The notes: generated by a model not told the origin, from the letters alone. A stretch of 64,000 bases of DNA from an uncultured Eubacteriales bacterium (GCA_900551855.1 URXM01000002.1:62001-126000), one strand, 5' to 3'. Shown: positions 1 through 10,153, counted from the stretch's first letter. Numbers and translations: made by a program.

Positions 1-3000
1 TGTATCCGCTTACACCCGCAATGAAAGCACCATTAACGTCAATAACTCTAACTCCGCCTTCGCTCTGAGTAGTCCACCAACCATCAAATGTATAACCAGT
101 CTTGCTTGACGTTGGGCTGGTTGGGTTTGAATCCTTTTTGATTACATTGCTATCATATGTAGCCGTAACAGGTGTGTTTACAGAAGTTTGTCCGTCTGAT
201 ACCAATTCAATAGAATAAGTTTTTGCAGACCAAATAGCGTACAAAGTTGCACTGCCATCTATTTTGTAAACATAATTTGTGTTAGCAGTCAAGTTGCCAG
301 AACCAGTAAAGTTTGATCCAGCAGGGAGCCCTACAAAAGATTGATTTTTTGAATCGGTACTCCAACCTACAAAATTATATCCAGTTCTTGTAAATGTATT
401 ACTTGGTTTTGCAGTAAATGTATCATTGTATTTTATTGATTCGTTAACTACAGAATTTGTTCCATAATTTGAATTGTATGTTATTGTATGACCATTTGCT
501 GTCCATTTTGCATAGATTGTTGTATCTGCAGTGAATTGAGTATTTGGAGCTATTATTTCTCCAAGATTGTTTATTATTTGAGTTCCAGTTCCTGTTTTTC
601 CAACATAATAACCACCAAATTCATATCCAGTATATTGTGGAACTTCTATTTTGTTTATAGTTTCGTTATTAGAAGAACTAGACAACCATCCTGTGTTATA
701 TTTCAACCAAATAGCACTAGTTCCTGCAGAGTTTACACTTGAACCTGTAGAAGAACTTGATGAAGCATAATATTTGCTATCCAAAGTGATTTTATATGTG
801 TTGGCTGTCCAAATTGCATATAATGTTATAGATCCACTGTCAGTCAAATTTCTTACATATTGTTTATCCAAATACAATACACTTCCAGAACTTGAGGTTG
901 ACCATCCATTAAAAGTGTATCCTGTTCTTGTAAATTTGTTTTCACTCAATGCTTGAGCTTGACCATAAGTAAATGTTTGTTGAGACATTGAACCTGCGCC
1001 ATTATTGTTGTTAAATGATACACTGTAAGTATTAGGAGTCCACCTTGCATACAATGTTTCACCAGATGTTCTTATCCATTGGCTAGAAGAATTTGTATAG
1101 CCAGAAACTCCAGCAACCAAAGCGCCAGCTTCAGTCAAAACTTTAGTCCCACCTTCAGTATACCAACCACTCAATGTGTATCCAGTATTTGAAGGTTTAG
1201 CATATCCATCAGAAAGTGTTGCTGAATCATATGTAGCAGTCAATGTTTGTACAGATTTTGATGTACCTGTTGTCAAAGCAATTCCATTTGCAGATCCATA
1301 AAATTTGTATTCTACCAAGTCTAAAAATCCTACGCCTTTTTCAGATACTACAGGCACAAAGTTTCTTACCAAACTATTATTGTTCCAAATTTGGAATGAA
1401 TATATTGTCCCCACAAAATATCTTGACTCTCTTGAACCAGACTCATTCAATCCACCCAAAAACATATTATAGTTTGATGTAAATGATCCTTTTGATGACA
1501 AATCGTATATTTGCTTTCCATCAAAGAATGCTGCTTTGTTATTAACAAACAAGCTGTGTTTTGTATTTGTATTATTAGATGCTGCAACAACACTTCCTTG
1601 GTTGTAATATTGCATCCAAACACTTGTCCCTGAATTATTATAAAATGCATAAATATCTGATGATGATGAGTTTGTTCTAGCACCAAACAGCCAATTACCT
1701 GTTGATGAAGCAGAATATTCAACATAAACAGAAATATTGCTACTTGCCTTTATTCCTGTGTCAATATATCCTCCATTAAAGTTAATTCCATCAACAAATT
1801 TATAACTATCCAATTTTACACTATAAGTATTGGCTTTCCAAATTGCATACAAAGTTGTATTTCCCTCAGTGCTATATGTATACTGAGTATTTACTCCAGT
1901 ATAACTTCCTGTTGTAGAATTAGAACTTGTACTCCAATTTATTATTGTGTATCCTGTTCGAGTAAACGCATTTGCATTTTTGGTAGTAAATGTTTGCCCA
2001 TATGTCACACCTTGTGTTGACGTTGTCGCGGTTCCAAAGTTTGAGTTATATGTAATTGTATAATTATTAGCTCTCCAAATTGCATACAAAGTTGTATTTC
2101 CCTCAGTGCTATATGTATACTGAGTGTTTACACCAGTATAACTTCCTGTTGTAGAACTAGAACTTGTACTCCAATTTATTATTGTATAACCTGTTCTGTC
2201 AAACGCATTTGCATTTTTTGTAGTAAATGACTGACCATATGTCACAGTTTGTGTTGATGTTGTTGCCGTTCCAAAGTTTGAGTTATATGTAATTGTATAA
2301 TTATTAGCCTTCCAAATTGCATACAAAGTTGTATTCCCATCAGTGTTGTATGTATACTGAGCGTTTACACTCGTATAATTTCCTGTTGTAGAACCAGAAT
2401 TTGTACTCCAATTTATTATTGTATAACCAGTCTTTGTAAATGTTGTATTAGGTTTTGTTGTAAATGTTTTTCCAAAAGTAACCGATTGCTTTTGATCGTT
2501 TCCTTCTCCACCATTTGCTTTATATGTGATTTCATAGCCTCTATTTGTCCACTGAGCATACAATGTAGTGTCCGACATTTTTATCCACTTACCATTGGCA
2601 CCTGTATAGTTTGAAACATTAGAAGCAAGGACACCTTCGCTAGTAATGATCTGTGTACCACCAGTTTTAGCCGTATACCAACCATTAAATTTATAGCCAA
2701 CTCGTGTAGCATTTATGTCAGTAGAACTTACAGCAGCACTGTTGCTGTCAACTCCACCATAATACATTGTTGCATTATTATATTCAGCATAAATTTTGCC
2801 ATTATTATTACTAATATTAGAATTTAATGTTCCACCATTTGGTTCCAAAACAATTACATATCTATTTGCAGTCCATTTTGCATATATAGTAGAATCTGAA
2901 GTAAACTGAGACTTTTTACTCTCGTCAACTTCTCCATTGCCGTTTATAATTTGAACTCCGCCACCGTTTGTGCCGGTATAATATCCTTTAAAAATATATC

Positions 3001-5335
3001 CGGTTTTTGTAGGCGGGTTAATTTTGTCAGCAAGATTCTTACATCCTGCATCCAAATAATATCCAACATCATATTTCAAATATAATGTTGCAGTACCACC
3101 GCTTGTAGCAGATTGATTATCTAATTCTATCGTATAAATATTTTCATTCCAATGTGCATAAAGAGTATGATTGCTTTCATTTGTCACTGTTGTCGAAGTA
3201 GTTACTTGGCTTCCACCATTTTTGTCTGTCCACCATCCAGCAAATGTATAACCTGGTCTTGTGGTTGTTGCCAAAGTGCCATAAGCAGAATCATAAGTTA
3301 CTGTTTTGCTTGCAGGAGATGGGTTTGTTGCAGTATTTGCATTCTTATCAAATGTAACTGTATAAGTATTAGCTGTCCAATGTGCATAAAGGGTATGATC
3401 ACTTGCATTTGTCACTTTTGTCGAAGTAGTCACTTGACTTCCACCACTTGCAGCCGTCCACCATCCAGCAAAGGTATAACCTGGTCTAGATGTTGTTGCC
3501 AAAGTGCCATAAGCAGAATCATAAGTTACTTTTTGGCTTGCAGGAGATGGGTCTGTTGCAGTACTTGCATTCTTATCAAATGTAACTGTATAAGTATTAG
3601 CTGTCCAATGCGCATAAAGGGTATGATTGCTTGCATTTGTCACTGTTGTCGAATCGGTAACTTGGCTTCCACCACTTGCAGCTGTCCACCATCCATCAAA
3701 TCTATAGCCTGTTCTAGATGTTGATGCCAAAGATCCATAAGTAGAATTATAAGTCACAGTCTTGCTTGCAGGAGATGGGTCTGTTGCTGTACTTGCATTT
3801 TTGTTGAATGTAACAGTGTAATTATTTGCAACCCATATTGCATAAATGTTTAATGTTGCATTTCCAGTGTCCATGTTTATGCCTGTCAAAGACAACAAGT
3901 TATTGGAAGATCCTCCAATAGTATATACGGTCAATTGACTTACATCTACACCACTAGCATCTGCTTTAGTGTTGTAGTTCACACTTCTAATAGAATATCC
4001 AGTAGGTGGAGTGACTCTATCAGCATTTGCATCTACAAGTCCAGTAGAACTCATAGTTTGACCGAAAGAATATGTTTCAGTTCTTGCTATTGTATCATTG
4101 GTAAAATAACCATTACCACTCTTTGCAGTTCCTTTGTTCAAATAATAGTTAACTGTCAATGTATATGGTCTCCAATATGCATACAAGGTTATACTGTTTG
4201 GAGTCCTATAAGTGTATGTAGTTGATGCACTTTGATAGTCTCCTGCCAAAGAAGTTGAACTCGTACTCCAACCACCAAAATAATATCCCGCTCTTGAAAA
4301 GATATTGCTTGCATAGGTTGTAAAACCAGCATCATAAGTTACGCTTTGCGTTTGATTGCTTCCCTTTCCACTGTTGGCATTATATGTAATGGTGTAGGAG
4401 TTTGCTGACCATACTGTGTACAACTCACCATCTTGAGTAATAGTCACTGATTGTGCACCTTCACCACCATTAGAATAAGCCCATTTCTGACTATAACCAT
4501 CTCTATTAAAGTGAATATTAGCAGAAGAAATTACGGCACTTGTAGTATTGCTTGGGTCAATAACAGTTCTAACCGCTCTCTTTTGGTTTGTATCATAAAG
4601 TGTTACATGATAATATGAAGCGTTTCCGTATTGACTTTCAAGCCAAGACCATGGCTTTGGGGTCTGATTGATTGTTGTTCCATTGACTCCACCTGCAGTA
4701 GAACTAGTTGTACTGCTAATATAATATCCCCATTTTGATTCAAAATCCCATGCACCAGACCAATATACTTTGCCATTGTAAGTCTGTGCTGTTAAGAAGT
4801 TAATGTCATAGATAGCAGTAGATTCCACTGTTGATTGAACTGAAAAAGATCCTCCAACGGATGTGTTTGAAGAATTTCTCCAAACATATTCATCTCTGTC
4901 AAAAGATTTTACGGTTGTGTTTAAGGCACCTTGATGGATATAAACATCGCTAAAATGGATATTCAAATTTGAATAGCTTGCAGCAAATATTGAAGTAGTA
5001 GAACTGCTCATTTCAAAAATAACATTTTCAAAATATACATCAGCACTAACATTCGACAAAGTTACTTGATTACTGAAATAAGCATTTTGAACTACTACAG
5101 TCGCTCCACTTGAGACACTAATGCTTGGATTGTATCCAGAAACTGTTGTTGTAGCATTTGCTCCTATCATTTCATCAGAATTTTCTTCCAAAGAAACATC
5201 ATCCTCTTCAACAACTGAAGAAGATGCAACTGGCGACAAATTACTTGTTGACATCATTCCAATACCAAATGCTGATGACAACATGAAAAGACTTGCCATA
5301 ATGTAAAATCCAAATTTGCGCTTAAATCTATCCAT
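1..5335 (-). CDS. Giant secreted surface protein with about 15 InlB/Flg_new-type repeats and an inserted lectin-like domain (3' end outside window)
   Basis: One reading frame stays open from an ATG at 5335 to the window edge, so at least 1,778 residues are visible. The start has an AAGGGG site about 9 nt upstream. The N-terminus is MDRFKRKFGF followed by a hydrophobic stretch (YIMASLFMLSSAFGIGMM), a signal peptide or anchor. Roughly residues 60-310 have no repeats and are rich in Ser/Thr/Asn. After that come about 15 Listeria-Bacteroides (Flg_new, InlB B-type) repeats ending in LYAHW or IYAIW, with GYTFAGWWT cores. Some are nearly identical: units at about 3149, 3377 and 3605 are spaced exactly 228 bp (76 aa), and units at about 1838, 2075 and 2312 are spaced 237 bp (79 aa). 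Between about 1260 and 1800 a non-repeat segment (GGYIDTG, GNWLFGARTN, FFDGKQIYD, FQIWNN) resembles a LamG/concanavalin-like jelly roll. Likely an adhesin or cell-surface scaffold; the ligand is unknown and the cell-wall anchor would lie outside the window. Confidence 0.88.
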   Translation of the reverse strand, partial: MDRFKRKFGFYIMASLFMLSSAFGIGMMSTSNLSPVASSSVVEEDDVSLEENSDEMIGANATTTVSGYNPSISVSSGATVVVQNAYFSNQVTLSNVSADVYFENVIFEMSSSTTSIFAASYSNLNIHFSDVYIHQGALNTTVKSFDRDEYVWRNSSNTSVGGSFSVQSTVESTAIYDINFLTAQTYNGKVYWSGAWDFESKWGYYISSTTSSTAGGVNGTTINQTPKPWSWLESQYGNASYYHVTLYDTNQKRAVRTVIDPSNTTSAVISSANIHFNRDGYSQKWAYSNGGEGAQSVTITQDGELYTVWSANSYTITYNANSGKGSNQTQSVTYDAGFTTYASNIFSRAGYYFGGWSTSSTSLAGDYQSASTTYTYRTPNSITLYAYWRPYTLTVNYYLNKGTAKSGNGYFTNDTIARTETYSFGQTMSSTGLVDANADRVTPPTGYSIRSVNYNTKADASGVDVSQLTVYTIGGSSNNLLSLTGINMDTGNATLNIYAIWVANNYTVTFNKNASTATDPSPASKTVTYNSTYGSLASTSRTGYRFDGWWTAASGGSQVTDSTTVTNASNHTLYAHWTANTYTVTFDKNASTATDPSPASQKVTYDSAYGTLATTSRPGYTFAGWWTAASGGSQVTTSTKVTNASDHTLYAHWTANTYTVTFDKNANTATNPSPASKTVTYDSAYGTLATTTRPGYTFAGWWTDKNGGSQVTTSTTVTNESNHTLYAHWNENIYTIELDNQSATSGGTATLYLKYDVGYYLDAGCKNLADKINPPTKTGYIFKGYYTGTNGGGVQIINGNGEVDESKKSQFTSDSTIYAKWTANRYVIVLEPNGGTLNSNISNNNGKIYAEYNNATMYYGGVDSNSAAVSSTDINATRVGYKFNGWYTAKTGGTQIITSEGVLASNVSNYTGANGKWIKMSDTTLYAQWTNRGYEITYKANGGEGNDQKQSVTFGKTFTTKPNTTFTKTGYTIINWSTNSGSTTGNYTSVNAQYTYNTDGNTTLYAIWKANNYTITYNSNFGTATTSTQTVTYGQSFTTKNANAFDRTGYTIINWSTSSSSTTGSYTGVNTQYTYSTEGNTTLYAIWRANNYTITYNSNFGTATTSTQGVTYGQTFTTKNANAFTRTGYTIINWSTSSNSTTGSYTGVNTQYTYSTEGNTTLYAIWKANTYSVKLDSYKFVDGINFNGGYIDTGIKASSNISVYVEYSASSTGNWLFGARTNSSSSDIYAFYNNSGTSVWMQYYNQGSVVAASNNTNTKHSLFVNNKAAFFDGKQIYDLSSKGSFTSNYNMFLGGLNESGSRESRYFVGTIYSFQIWNNNSLVRNFVPVVSEKGVGFLDLVEYKFYGSANGIALTTGTSKSVQTLTATYDSATLSDGYAKPSNTGYTLSGWYTEGGTKVLTEAGALVAGVSGYTNSSSQWIRTSGETLYARWTPNTYSVSFNNNNGAGSMSQQTFTYGQAQALSENKFTRTGYTFNGWSTSSSGSVLYLDKQYVRNLTDSGSITLYAIWTANTYKITLDSKYYASSSSSTGSSVNSAGTSAIWLKYNTGWLSSSSNNETINKIEVPQYTGYEFGGYYVGKTGTGTQIINNLGEIIAPNTQFTADTTIYAKWTANGHTITYNSNYGTNSVVNESIKYNDTFTAKPSNTFTRTGYNFVGWSTDSKNQSFVGLPAGSNFTGSGNLTANTNYVYKIDGSATLYAIWSAKTYSIELVSDGQTSVNTPVTATYDSNVIKKDSNPTSPTSSKTGYTFDGWWTTQSEGGVRVIDVNGAFIAGVSGY

Positions 5336-5396
5336 ATCAATAAACCCCTTATTTTTATTGGACAATAATTGCTTGCAGACTTTATAGACGCCAAAA

Positions 5397-5425
5397 TTCT
5401 CTCAAACCATCATTATTTGAGAGAA
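5397..5425 (-). promoter_or_regulatory. Hairpin in the long 5' leader of the surface-protein gene
   Basis: A perfect 10-bp inverted repeat (TTCTCTCAAA / TTTGAGAGAA) with a 9-nt loop lies about 60 nt upstream of the start codon. No T-run follows on the minus strand, so it is not a normal terminator. It could stabilise the mRNA or bind a regulator. Confidence 0.5.
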
Positions 5426-5492
5426 CAAACCACAATCTACATGTAAGGAAATATTTTGAAAGTCTGTTTTCACAATTTTTTCTTACGCATTT

Positions 5493-5521
5493 ATTATATT
5501 ATAATAAACAAATATTGTCAA
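5493..5521 (-). promoter_or_regulatory. Perfect consensus sigma-A promoter of the surface-protein gene
   Basis: On the minus strand, TTGACA (5516-5521) is followed by a 17-bp spacer and TATAAT (5493-5498). The predicted start is near 5486, giving a leader of about 150 nt before the ATG at 5335. Confidence 0.85.
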
Positions 5522-5923
5522 ATAATTCAGCAAAAACCAAAGTAATAAACACACCTTTTTTTCGTTAAAAAACAGCTTAATCTTTATCGTTTTTCTCTTG
5601 CTAAACAAAAGCGATTAAAAAGCATGTAAAATACATATTTTTTTTGATTTTTTAACAATTTTTATAGTATTTGCAGAAAAAATAAACAATTTTTTATAAA
5701 TTTTAAATAAAACTACTAAAAATTTTTATTTTTTTGTACTTTTTGATTAAAAAATAATATTTTTTTGTTGATTTTTTAATGTTTTTTTGAAATTTTTATG
5801 AATTTTTATAATTTCTGCTTTTTCACATCATTTTCAAGATAACATTTGGCTCCCCAAATTTCCTGCTTGTAGCAAAAATTTTTCTTTTCCATAAATTGAT
5901 TATGGAGGATAATTTAAAAAAAT
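5522..5923. other. AT-rich intergenic stretch
   Basis: About 400 bp of A/T-rich, T-run-rich sequence between the divergent surface-protein promoter and the ZIP gene. I see no ORF with a ribosome site, no RNA gene and no strong inverted repeat. A GGAGG at 5904-5908 serves the ZIP gene. Confidence 0.6.
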
Positions 5924-6742
5924 ATGAGCGAAACGTTAACAATCATATTAGGCTTCACTCTTCCTTGTCTTATGACAACACTAGGGGCATCATTGGTTTT
6001 TTTCTTTAAAAAAACATCAAAAATTGTCAATATGATAACAATAGGCCTTGCTGCAGGCATTATGTTGTCAGCTTCAATTTGGTCTTTACTTTTACCTGCT
6101 TTAGAAAATGCAGAAGAGACCTGGAAAGATCTTTCGTTTATTCCAGTAGCTGTCGGTTTTTTAATTGGCGGAATCTTTATGATTCTTTTGGACTTTATTA
6201 GTTCGAAACTATTCATAAACAAAGAATCCCAAACACAAGAAATTTATAGTAATTTTGACAAAGACAATTATTCAATAAATACTTCAGATAAAAAGAAAGC
6301 ATTCAAACTTTTTTCAGCCATAACTATACATAACATTCCCGAAGGAATGTCTGTAGGCTTTGCTATAGGGACAGCAGTTTCCACAAATTCATCATTTTTA
6401 ATGGCTTTTATGTTCGCATTAGGAATAGCACTACAAAATTTACCAGAAGGACTGGCAACTTCTCTCCCTTTATATAATTGTTTGAAAAGCAAAAAGAAAT
6501 CATTTATATTGGGGACAATCAGTGGAATTGTGGAACCAATTTTTGCAATAGCAGGATTCTTTTTGGCAACATCAATATCAAGTTTACTTCCTTGGCTGCT
6601 CGCCTTTTCTGCCGGTGCAATGATTTATGTCATAATAGAAGAACTTTTTCCAGAAATTCATTCAGACAATCAAAAATCTTTTGGGACTTGGTCATTTATA
6701 ATTGGTTTTATTCTTATGATGATTTTGGATATTTGTTTATAA
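5924..6742 (+). CDS. ZIP-family divalent metal transporter (ZupT-like)
   Basis: A 272-residue, multi-spanning membrane protein that probably imports Zn, Fe or Mn. The family's metal-binding motifs are visible in consecutive helices: HNIPEGMSVG (about residues 138-147) and LQNLPEGLATS (about 167-177), with EELFPEIH near 242-249. The loop between helices 3 and 4 (about residues 95-127) is polar and rich in Ser/Lys, as is usual for ZIPs. The length matches bacterial ZIPs of 250-280 residues. GGAGG lies 15 nt upstream of the ATG, rather far. The gene stands alone, divergent from the surface protein. The metal cannot be told from sequence. Confidence 0.9.
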   Translation: MSETLTIILGFTLPCLMTTLGASLVFFFKKTSKIVNMITIGLAAGIMLSASIWSLLLPALENAEETWKDLSFIPVAVGFLIGGIFMILLDFISSKLFINKESQTQEIYSNFDKDNYSINTSDKKKAFKLFSAITIHNIPEGMSVGFAIGTAVSTNSSFLMAFMFALGIALQNLPEGLATSLPLYNCLKSKKKSFILGTISGIVEPIFAIAGFFLATSISSLLPWLLAFSAGAMIYVIIEELFPEIHSDNQKSFGTWSFIIGFILMMILDICL

Positions 6743-6953
6743 TTATAAAAAAACTATAAAAAATAATAATTTTTTAATATTTTTTACTTATTTTGTTGCT
6801 TTTTTATTTGTTTTTTTAGAAAAAATTGTATTTTTAATAAAATTCCCTAATTTCCTAGCAAAAAAATATATCAAAAATCAATTTATATTATATTTTTTAT
6901 ATTTTTAATAATTATTTTTTATTATTTTTATTTTAAAATTAAATATTAAATAA

Positions 6954-6983
6954 AAAAAGAAGGATTAATTTTTCCTTCTTTTT
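6954..6983 (-). terminator. Terminator of the nrdD-nrdG-dut operon
   Basis: An 11-bp stem (AAAAAGAAGGA / TCCTTCTTTTT) with an 8-nt loop lies just past the dut stop. A- and T-runs on both sides mean it may also stop the converging ZIP transcript. Confidence 0.75.
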
Positions 6984-6987
6984 AAAT

Positions 6988-7434
6988 TTATTTTTTACCA
7001 GTAGATCCAAACCCTTTTGCACTTCTTTCTGTGTCTTCGAGTTCTTCTACTTCTTCAAACTCACCCTTCAAATATGGAGCAAAAACAACTTGAGCAATTC
7101 TATCACCACTCTCAACTTTTTTAACTTCTTTTGAATGATTGTGAAGAGCGACCATTACTTCTCCACGATAATCCGAATCCACAACTCCAACTTTGTTTGC
7201 TGGTGCCAACCCTTGTTTGCAACTCAAGCCACTTCTAGCATAAACCAATGCTACAGTTCCACTCGGTATTTCAAAAGCAATACCTGTAGAAATAAATTTT
7301 GTTTCATTTGGAAGAATTTCAACAGGCTCGTCTAATAAAGCATACAAATCCGCTCCCGCTGCAAATTCTGTTCCATATGTAGGTATTTTTGCATTTTCTT
7401 TTAATTTTTTTATTTTAACTTTGATTTTTTGCAT
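6988..7434 (-). CDS. dut: dUTP pyrophosphatase (dUTPase)
   Basis: Hydrolyses dUTP to dUMP and PPi, keeping uracil out of DNA and supplying the dTMP precursor. The 148-residue length is typical of trimeric dUTPases. The family motifs are visible: AGADLYA near the start, YARSGLSCKQGL, GVVDSDYRGEVMV (uracil-binding hairpin), GDRIAQVVF, and the C-terminal P-loop-like arm GFGSTGKK that closes over the substrate. It is the third gene of the nrdD-nrdG-dut operon, 11 bp behind nrdG, which groups deoxynucleotide supply with dUTP clean-up. Confidence 0.96.
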   Translation of the reverse strand: MQKIKVKIKKLKENAKIPTYGTEFAAGADLYALLDEPVEILPNETKFISTGIAFEIPSGTVALVYARSGLSCKQGLAPANKVGVVDSDYRGEVMVALHNHSKEVKKVESGDRIAQVVFAPYLKGEFEEVEELEDTERSAKGFGSTGKK

Positions 7435-7445
7435 ATCCTCTCCAA

Positions 7446-7940
7446 CTAATCACAATATAATATAGTTTTTCCTTCTTTCAAAGATTTTTGAACATCAATT
7501 ACTCTTTGATTGGAAGATCCTCTCCAGTGAAGGACAGGACTATGTAATTCATCGACATATAAACCGTCAACTAAAACATCCAAATATTTGGCAATTTCTT
7601 TATCTTTTATGTATTTTTCAAAGTTGTAGCCTGTCCAAGCCCACAAATTTTTGTTTGGAAATCTCTTTTTAAATTCTTTTGCAAGTTTTGTCGTTCCATC
7701 AATGTTTGTTGGATGCATTGGTTCTCCACCTAAAATAGACAATCCTTCTACATTTTCATTTTTACACAAATCCAACACTTTTTCGATTGTTTCATCTGTA
7801 AATTCTTTTCCACCATTAAAATCGTGTGTTTCAGGATTAAAACAGTTTTTACAATTAAAAACACAACCTTGAACAAAAATTGAAACTCTCACACCTGGAC
7901 CATTTGAAATGTCCATTTTTCTTATTTTGTTGTATCTCAT
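7446..7940 (-). CDS. nrdG: Anaerobic ribonucleotide reductase activating protein (radical SAM)
   Basis: A 164-residue radical-SAM activase that generates the glycyl radical on NrdD. The [4Fe-4S]/SAM motif CVFNCKNC (CxxxCxxC) is near residue 26, preceded by GPGVRVSIFVQG as usual in NrdG. SILGGEP, the GGE motif that contacts SAM, follows near residue 68. The length fits the NrdG family. It sits 12 bp after nrdD and 11 bp before dut, so it is made together with its target enzyme. Confidence 0.96.
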   Translation of the reverse strand: MRYNKIRKMDISNGPGVRVSIFVQGCVFNCKNCFNPETHDFNGGKEFTDETIEKVLDLCKNENVEGLSILGGEPMHPTNIDGTTKLAKEFKKRFPNKNLWAWTGYNFEKYIKDKEIAKYLDVLVDGLYVDELHSPVLHWRGSSNQRVIDVQKSLKEGKTILYCD

Positions 7941-7952
7941 TTAAAGTTTCCT

Positions 7953-10112
7953 CTATTCAGCATCTTTATTATCAATGTGAAGCACTCTTTCTTTAATTTC
8001 TTGAGTTCTTCCTTTGTTCCAGAAGTTTGTACCTATATAGCCACAAGTTCTTCTTGCAACATTAAGTGTGTTATGATCTCTGTTTCCACATTCTGGGCAA
8101 TACCATTCCAAATTATCGTCGATCAAAATTTCACCATTATAACCGCATTTCTGACAATAATCTGACTTTGTATTGAGTTCTGCATACATAATGTTGTCAT
8201 AAATAAATTTAATAATTTGTAATACAACTTCCAAATTGTTTTGCAAATTTGGAGTTTCAACATAAGAAATTGCTCCACCAGGACTCAAAGCTTGGAATTC
8301 ACTTTCAAGCTTCAATTTTGAGAAGGCATCAATTTCTTCAAAAACAGGAACATGATAAGAGTTTGTGATATAGTCTTTATCAGTGATTCCTTTAATTGTT
8401 CCAAATCTTCTTCTCAATGCTTTAGCAAATTTATAAGTTGTTGATTCAATAGGTGTTCCATAAACACTATAATCTATATCCTCAGCTTCTTTCCACTCTT
8501 TACATTTATCATTAAGTTTTTTCATTACTTCCAAAGCAAAAGCCTTGCCTTCACCATTATCTGTGTGACTGTGTCCTGTCATATATTTAACACATTCATA
8601 AAGTCCTGCATAACCAAGAGAAATAGTAGAATAACCACCATGCAACAATGGATGAATGCTTTCACCTTTCCCCAATCTTGCAAGAGCTCCATGTTGCCAC
8701 AAAATAGGTGCTACATCGCTTGTTGCGTGAGCCAATCTTTCGTGTCTGATTTGAAGTGCCTTGTGGCAAAGTTCAAGTCTCTCTTCAAAAATCTTCCAGA
8801 AATCATCAAAATTTCCACCAGAAGACAAAGCAGCATCAACCAAATTGATTGTGACAACGCCTTGATTGAATCTTCCATAATATTTTGGTTTGTTTGTTTT
8901 TGGATCAACATAAGGTGTCAAGAAAGAACGGCATCCCATACATGGATAACAATTTCCGTTTCCATTTTTGTCAATCTTCAATTTTTTCATTATTTTTTCT
9001 GAGATATAGTCAGGAACCATTCTCTTTGCTGTACATTCTGCAGCAAGTTTTGTCAAATACCAATACTTGCTATCTTCGTGAATGTTATCTTCTTCCAAAA
9101 CATAAAGAAGTTTAGGGAAAGCAGGTGTTATATAAACGCCTTTTTCATTTTTCATACCCTCTATTCTTTGTTTCAAAACTTCTTCAATGATAAGAGCAAG
9201 TTCTTTCTTATATTCTTTAGTTTCTCCCAAATAAAGACAAACACTCAAGAAAGGAGCCTGGCCATTTGTTGTTGTCATAGAGTTTACTTGATATTGGAAA
9301 GTCTGAACGCCATCTTTAACTTCTTTTCTTGTGTCCTCTTCTGCAAACTTTTTGCATTCTTCTTCACTGCAACCACGCTTTCTGTATTTTTCAAGATAAC
9401 GATTATAACTATCTCTAACAAATGGAGCCAAATGTGTCATAGTTACAGTCACACCACCATACTGACTAGAGTTTACAGCAGTAATAATTTGTGTCGCAAT
9501 TGTCATTGCAGTCAAAAATTTATGTGGTTTTTCAATCAAAACACTGTTGATTACAGTGCCGTTTTGCAACATATCTTCAAGGTTTACCAAATCGCAGTTA
9601 TGAAGAGCGTTTTGCGCAAAATAATCAGCATCATGGAAGTGAATAATTCCCTCATCATGAGCCTTAACAACATCTTCAGGAAGCAAAAATCTTCTTGTAA
9701 TATCTGTACTTGTAATACCAGCCAAATAATCTCTTTGAGTTGTGACAACTTTGGCGTTTTTATTAGAATTTTCTGTATTCCAATATTCACTTTCGCCATC
9801 GATCAACTCTTTAATAGATTGGTCAGTGGTATTAGACTTTCTTACAAGTTCGCGAGTATAACGATAAATAATGTACTTTTTAGCAAGTTCGAAATGCCCA
9901 AAAGACATCAACTTTTCTTCTATAATATCTTGAATATCTTCAACCAATAATCTTTTCTTTTTCAATCCTTCTATGTATTTCAAAATTTGTTTAATTTCGT
10001 CATCGGTTGCCTTTTCTTTGTCTTCAACTTCATTGTTGGCTTTTCCAATGGCAATCTTAATTTTTGAAGCATCGTAATCTACGATTTTGCCGTTTCTCTT
10101 TACAACTTGCAT
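7953..10112 (-). CDS. nrdD: Anaerobic (class III) ribonucleoside-triphosphate reductase
   Basis: Reduces NTPs to dNTPs under anoxic conditions using a glycyl radical. The N-terminus (MQVVKRNGKIVDYDASKI) is an ATP-cone regulatory domain of about 90 residues. The catalytic barrel follows, then a four-cysteine zinc site (CQKC and CPEC) and the radical site RRTCGYIG with Gly at about residue 691 of 719. I start at 10112 rather than the longer frame at 10133, because GGAGGT at 10120-10125 sits 8 nt before this ATG. First gene of the nrdD-nrdG-dut operon, with two NrdR boxes over its promoter. Its presence marks an anaerobe. Confidence 0.97.
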   Translation of the reverse strand: MQVVKRNGKIVDYDASKIKIAIGKANNEVEDKEKATDDEIKQILKYIEGLKKKRLLVEDIQDIIEEKLMSFGHFELAKKYIIYRYTRELVRKSNTTDQSIKELIDGESEYWNTENSNKNAKVVTTQRDYLAGITSTDITRRFLLPEDVVKAHDEGIIHFHDADYFAQNALHNCDLVNLEDMLQNGTVINSVLIEKPHKFLTAMTIATQIITAVNSSQYGGVTVTMTHLAPFVRDSYNRYLEKYRKRGCSEEECKKFAEEDTRKEVKDGVQTFQYQVNSMTTTNGQAPFLSVCLYLGETKEYKKELALIIEEVLKQRIEGMKNEKGVYITPAFPKLLYVLEEDNIHEDSKYWYLTKLAAECTAKRMVPDYISEKIMKKLKIDKNGNGNCYPCMGCRSFLTPYVDPKTNKPKYYGRFNQGVVTINLVDAALSSGGNFDDFWKIFEERLELCHKALQIRHERLAHATSDVAPILWQHGALARLGKGESIHPLLHGGYSTISLGYAGLYECVKYMTGHSHTDNGEGKAFALEVMKKLNDKCKEWKEAEDIDYSVYGTPIESTTYKFAKALRRRFGTIKGITDKDYITNSYHVPVFEEIDAFSKLKLESEFQALSPGGAISYVETPNLQNNLEVVLQIIKFIYDNIMYAELNTKSDYCQKCGYNGEILIDDNLEWYCPECGNRDHNTLNVARRTCGYIGTNFWNKGRTQEIKERVLHIDNKDAE

Positions 10113-10153
10113 AATTAAAACCTCCGATATCAAGTTTTTACAAGACTTATTTT

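Noticed and set aside
3152..3724. Cys-rich plus-strand ORF of 190 residues
   Set aside because: It is the antisense reading of the surface-protein repeats; its own repeats mirror them and it lacks a ribosome site.
1800..3830. Possible CRISPR-like repeat array
   Set aside because: The regular repeats are 228 or 237 bp and coding, with no short repeat-spacer pattern.
9078..9950. 290-residue plus-strand ORF
   Set aside because: Antisense to nrdD, with no ribosome site and shadow-like composition.
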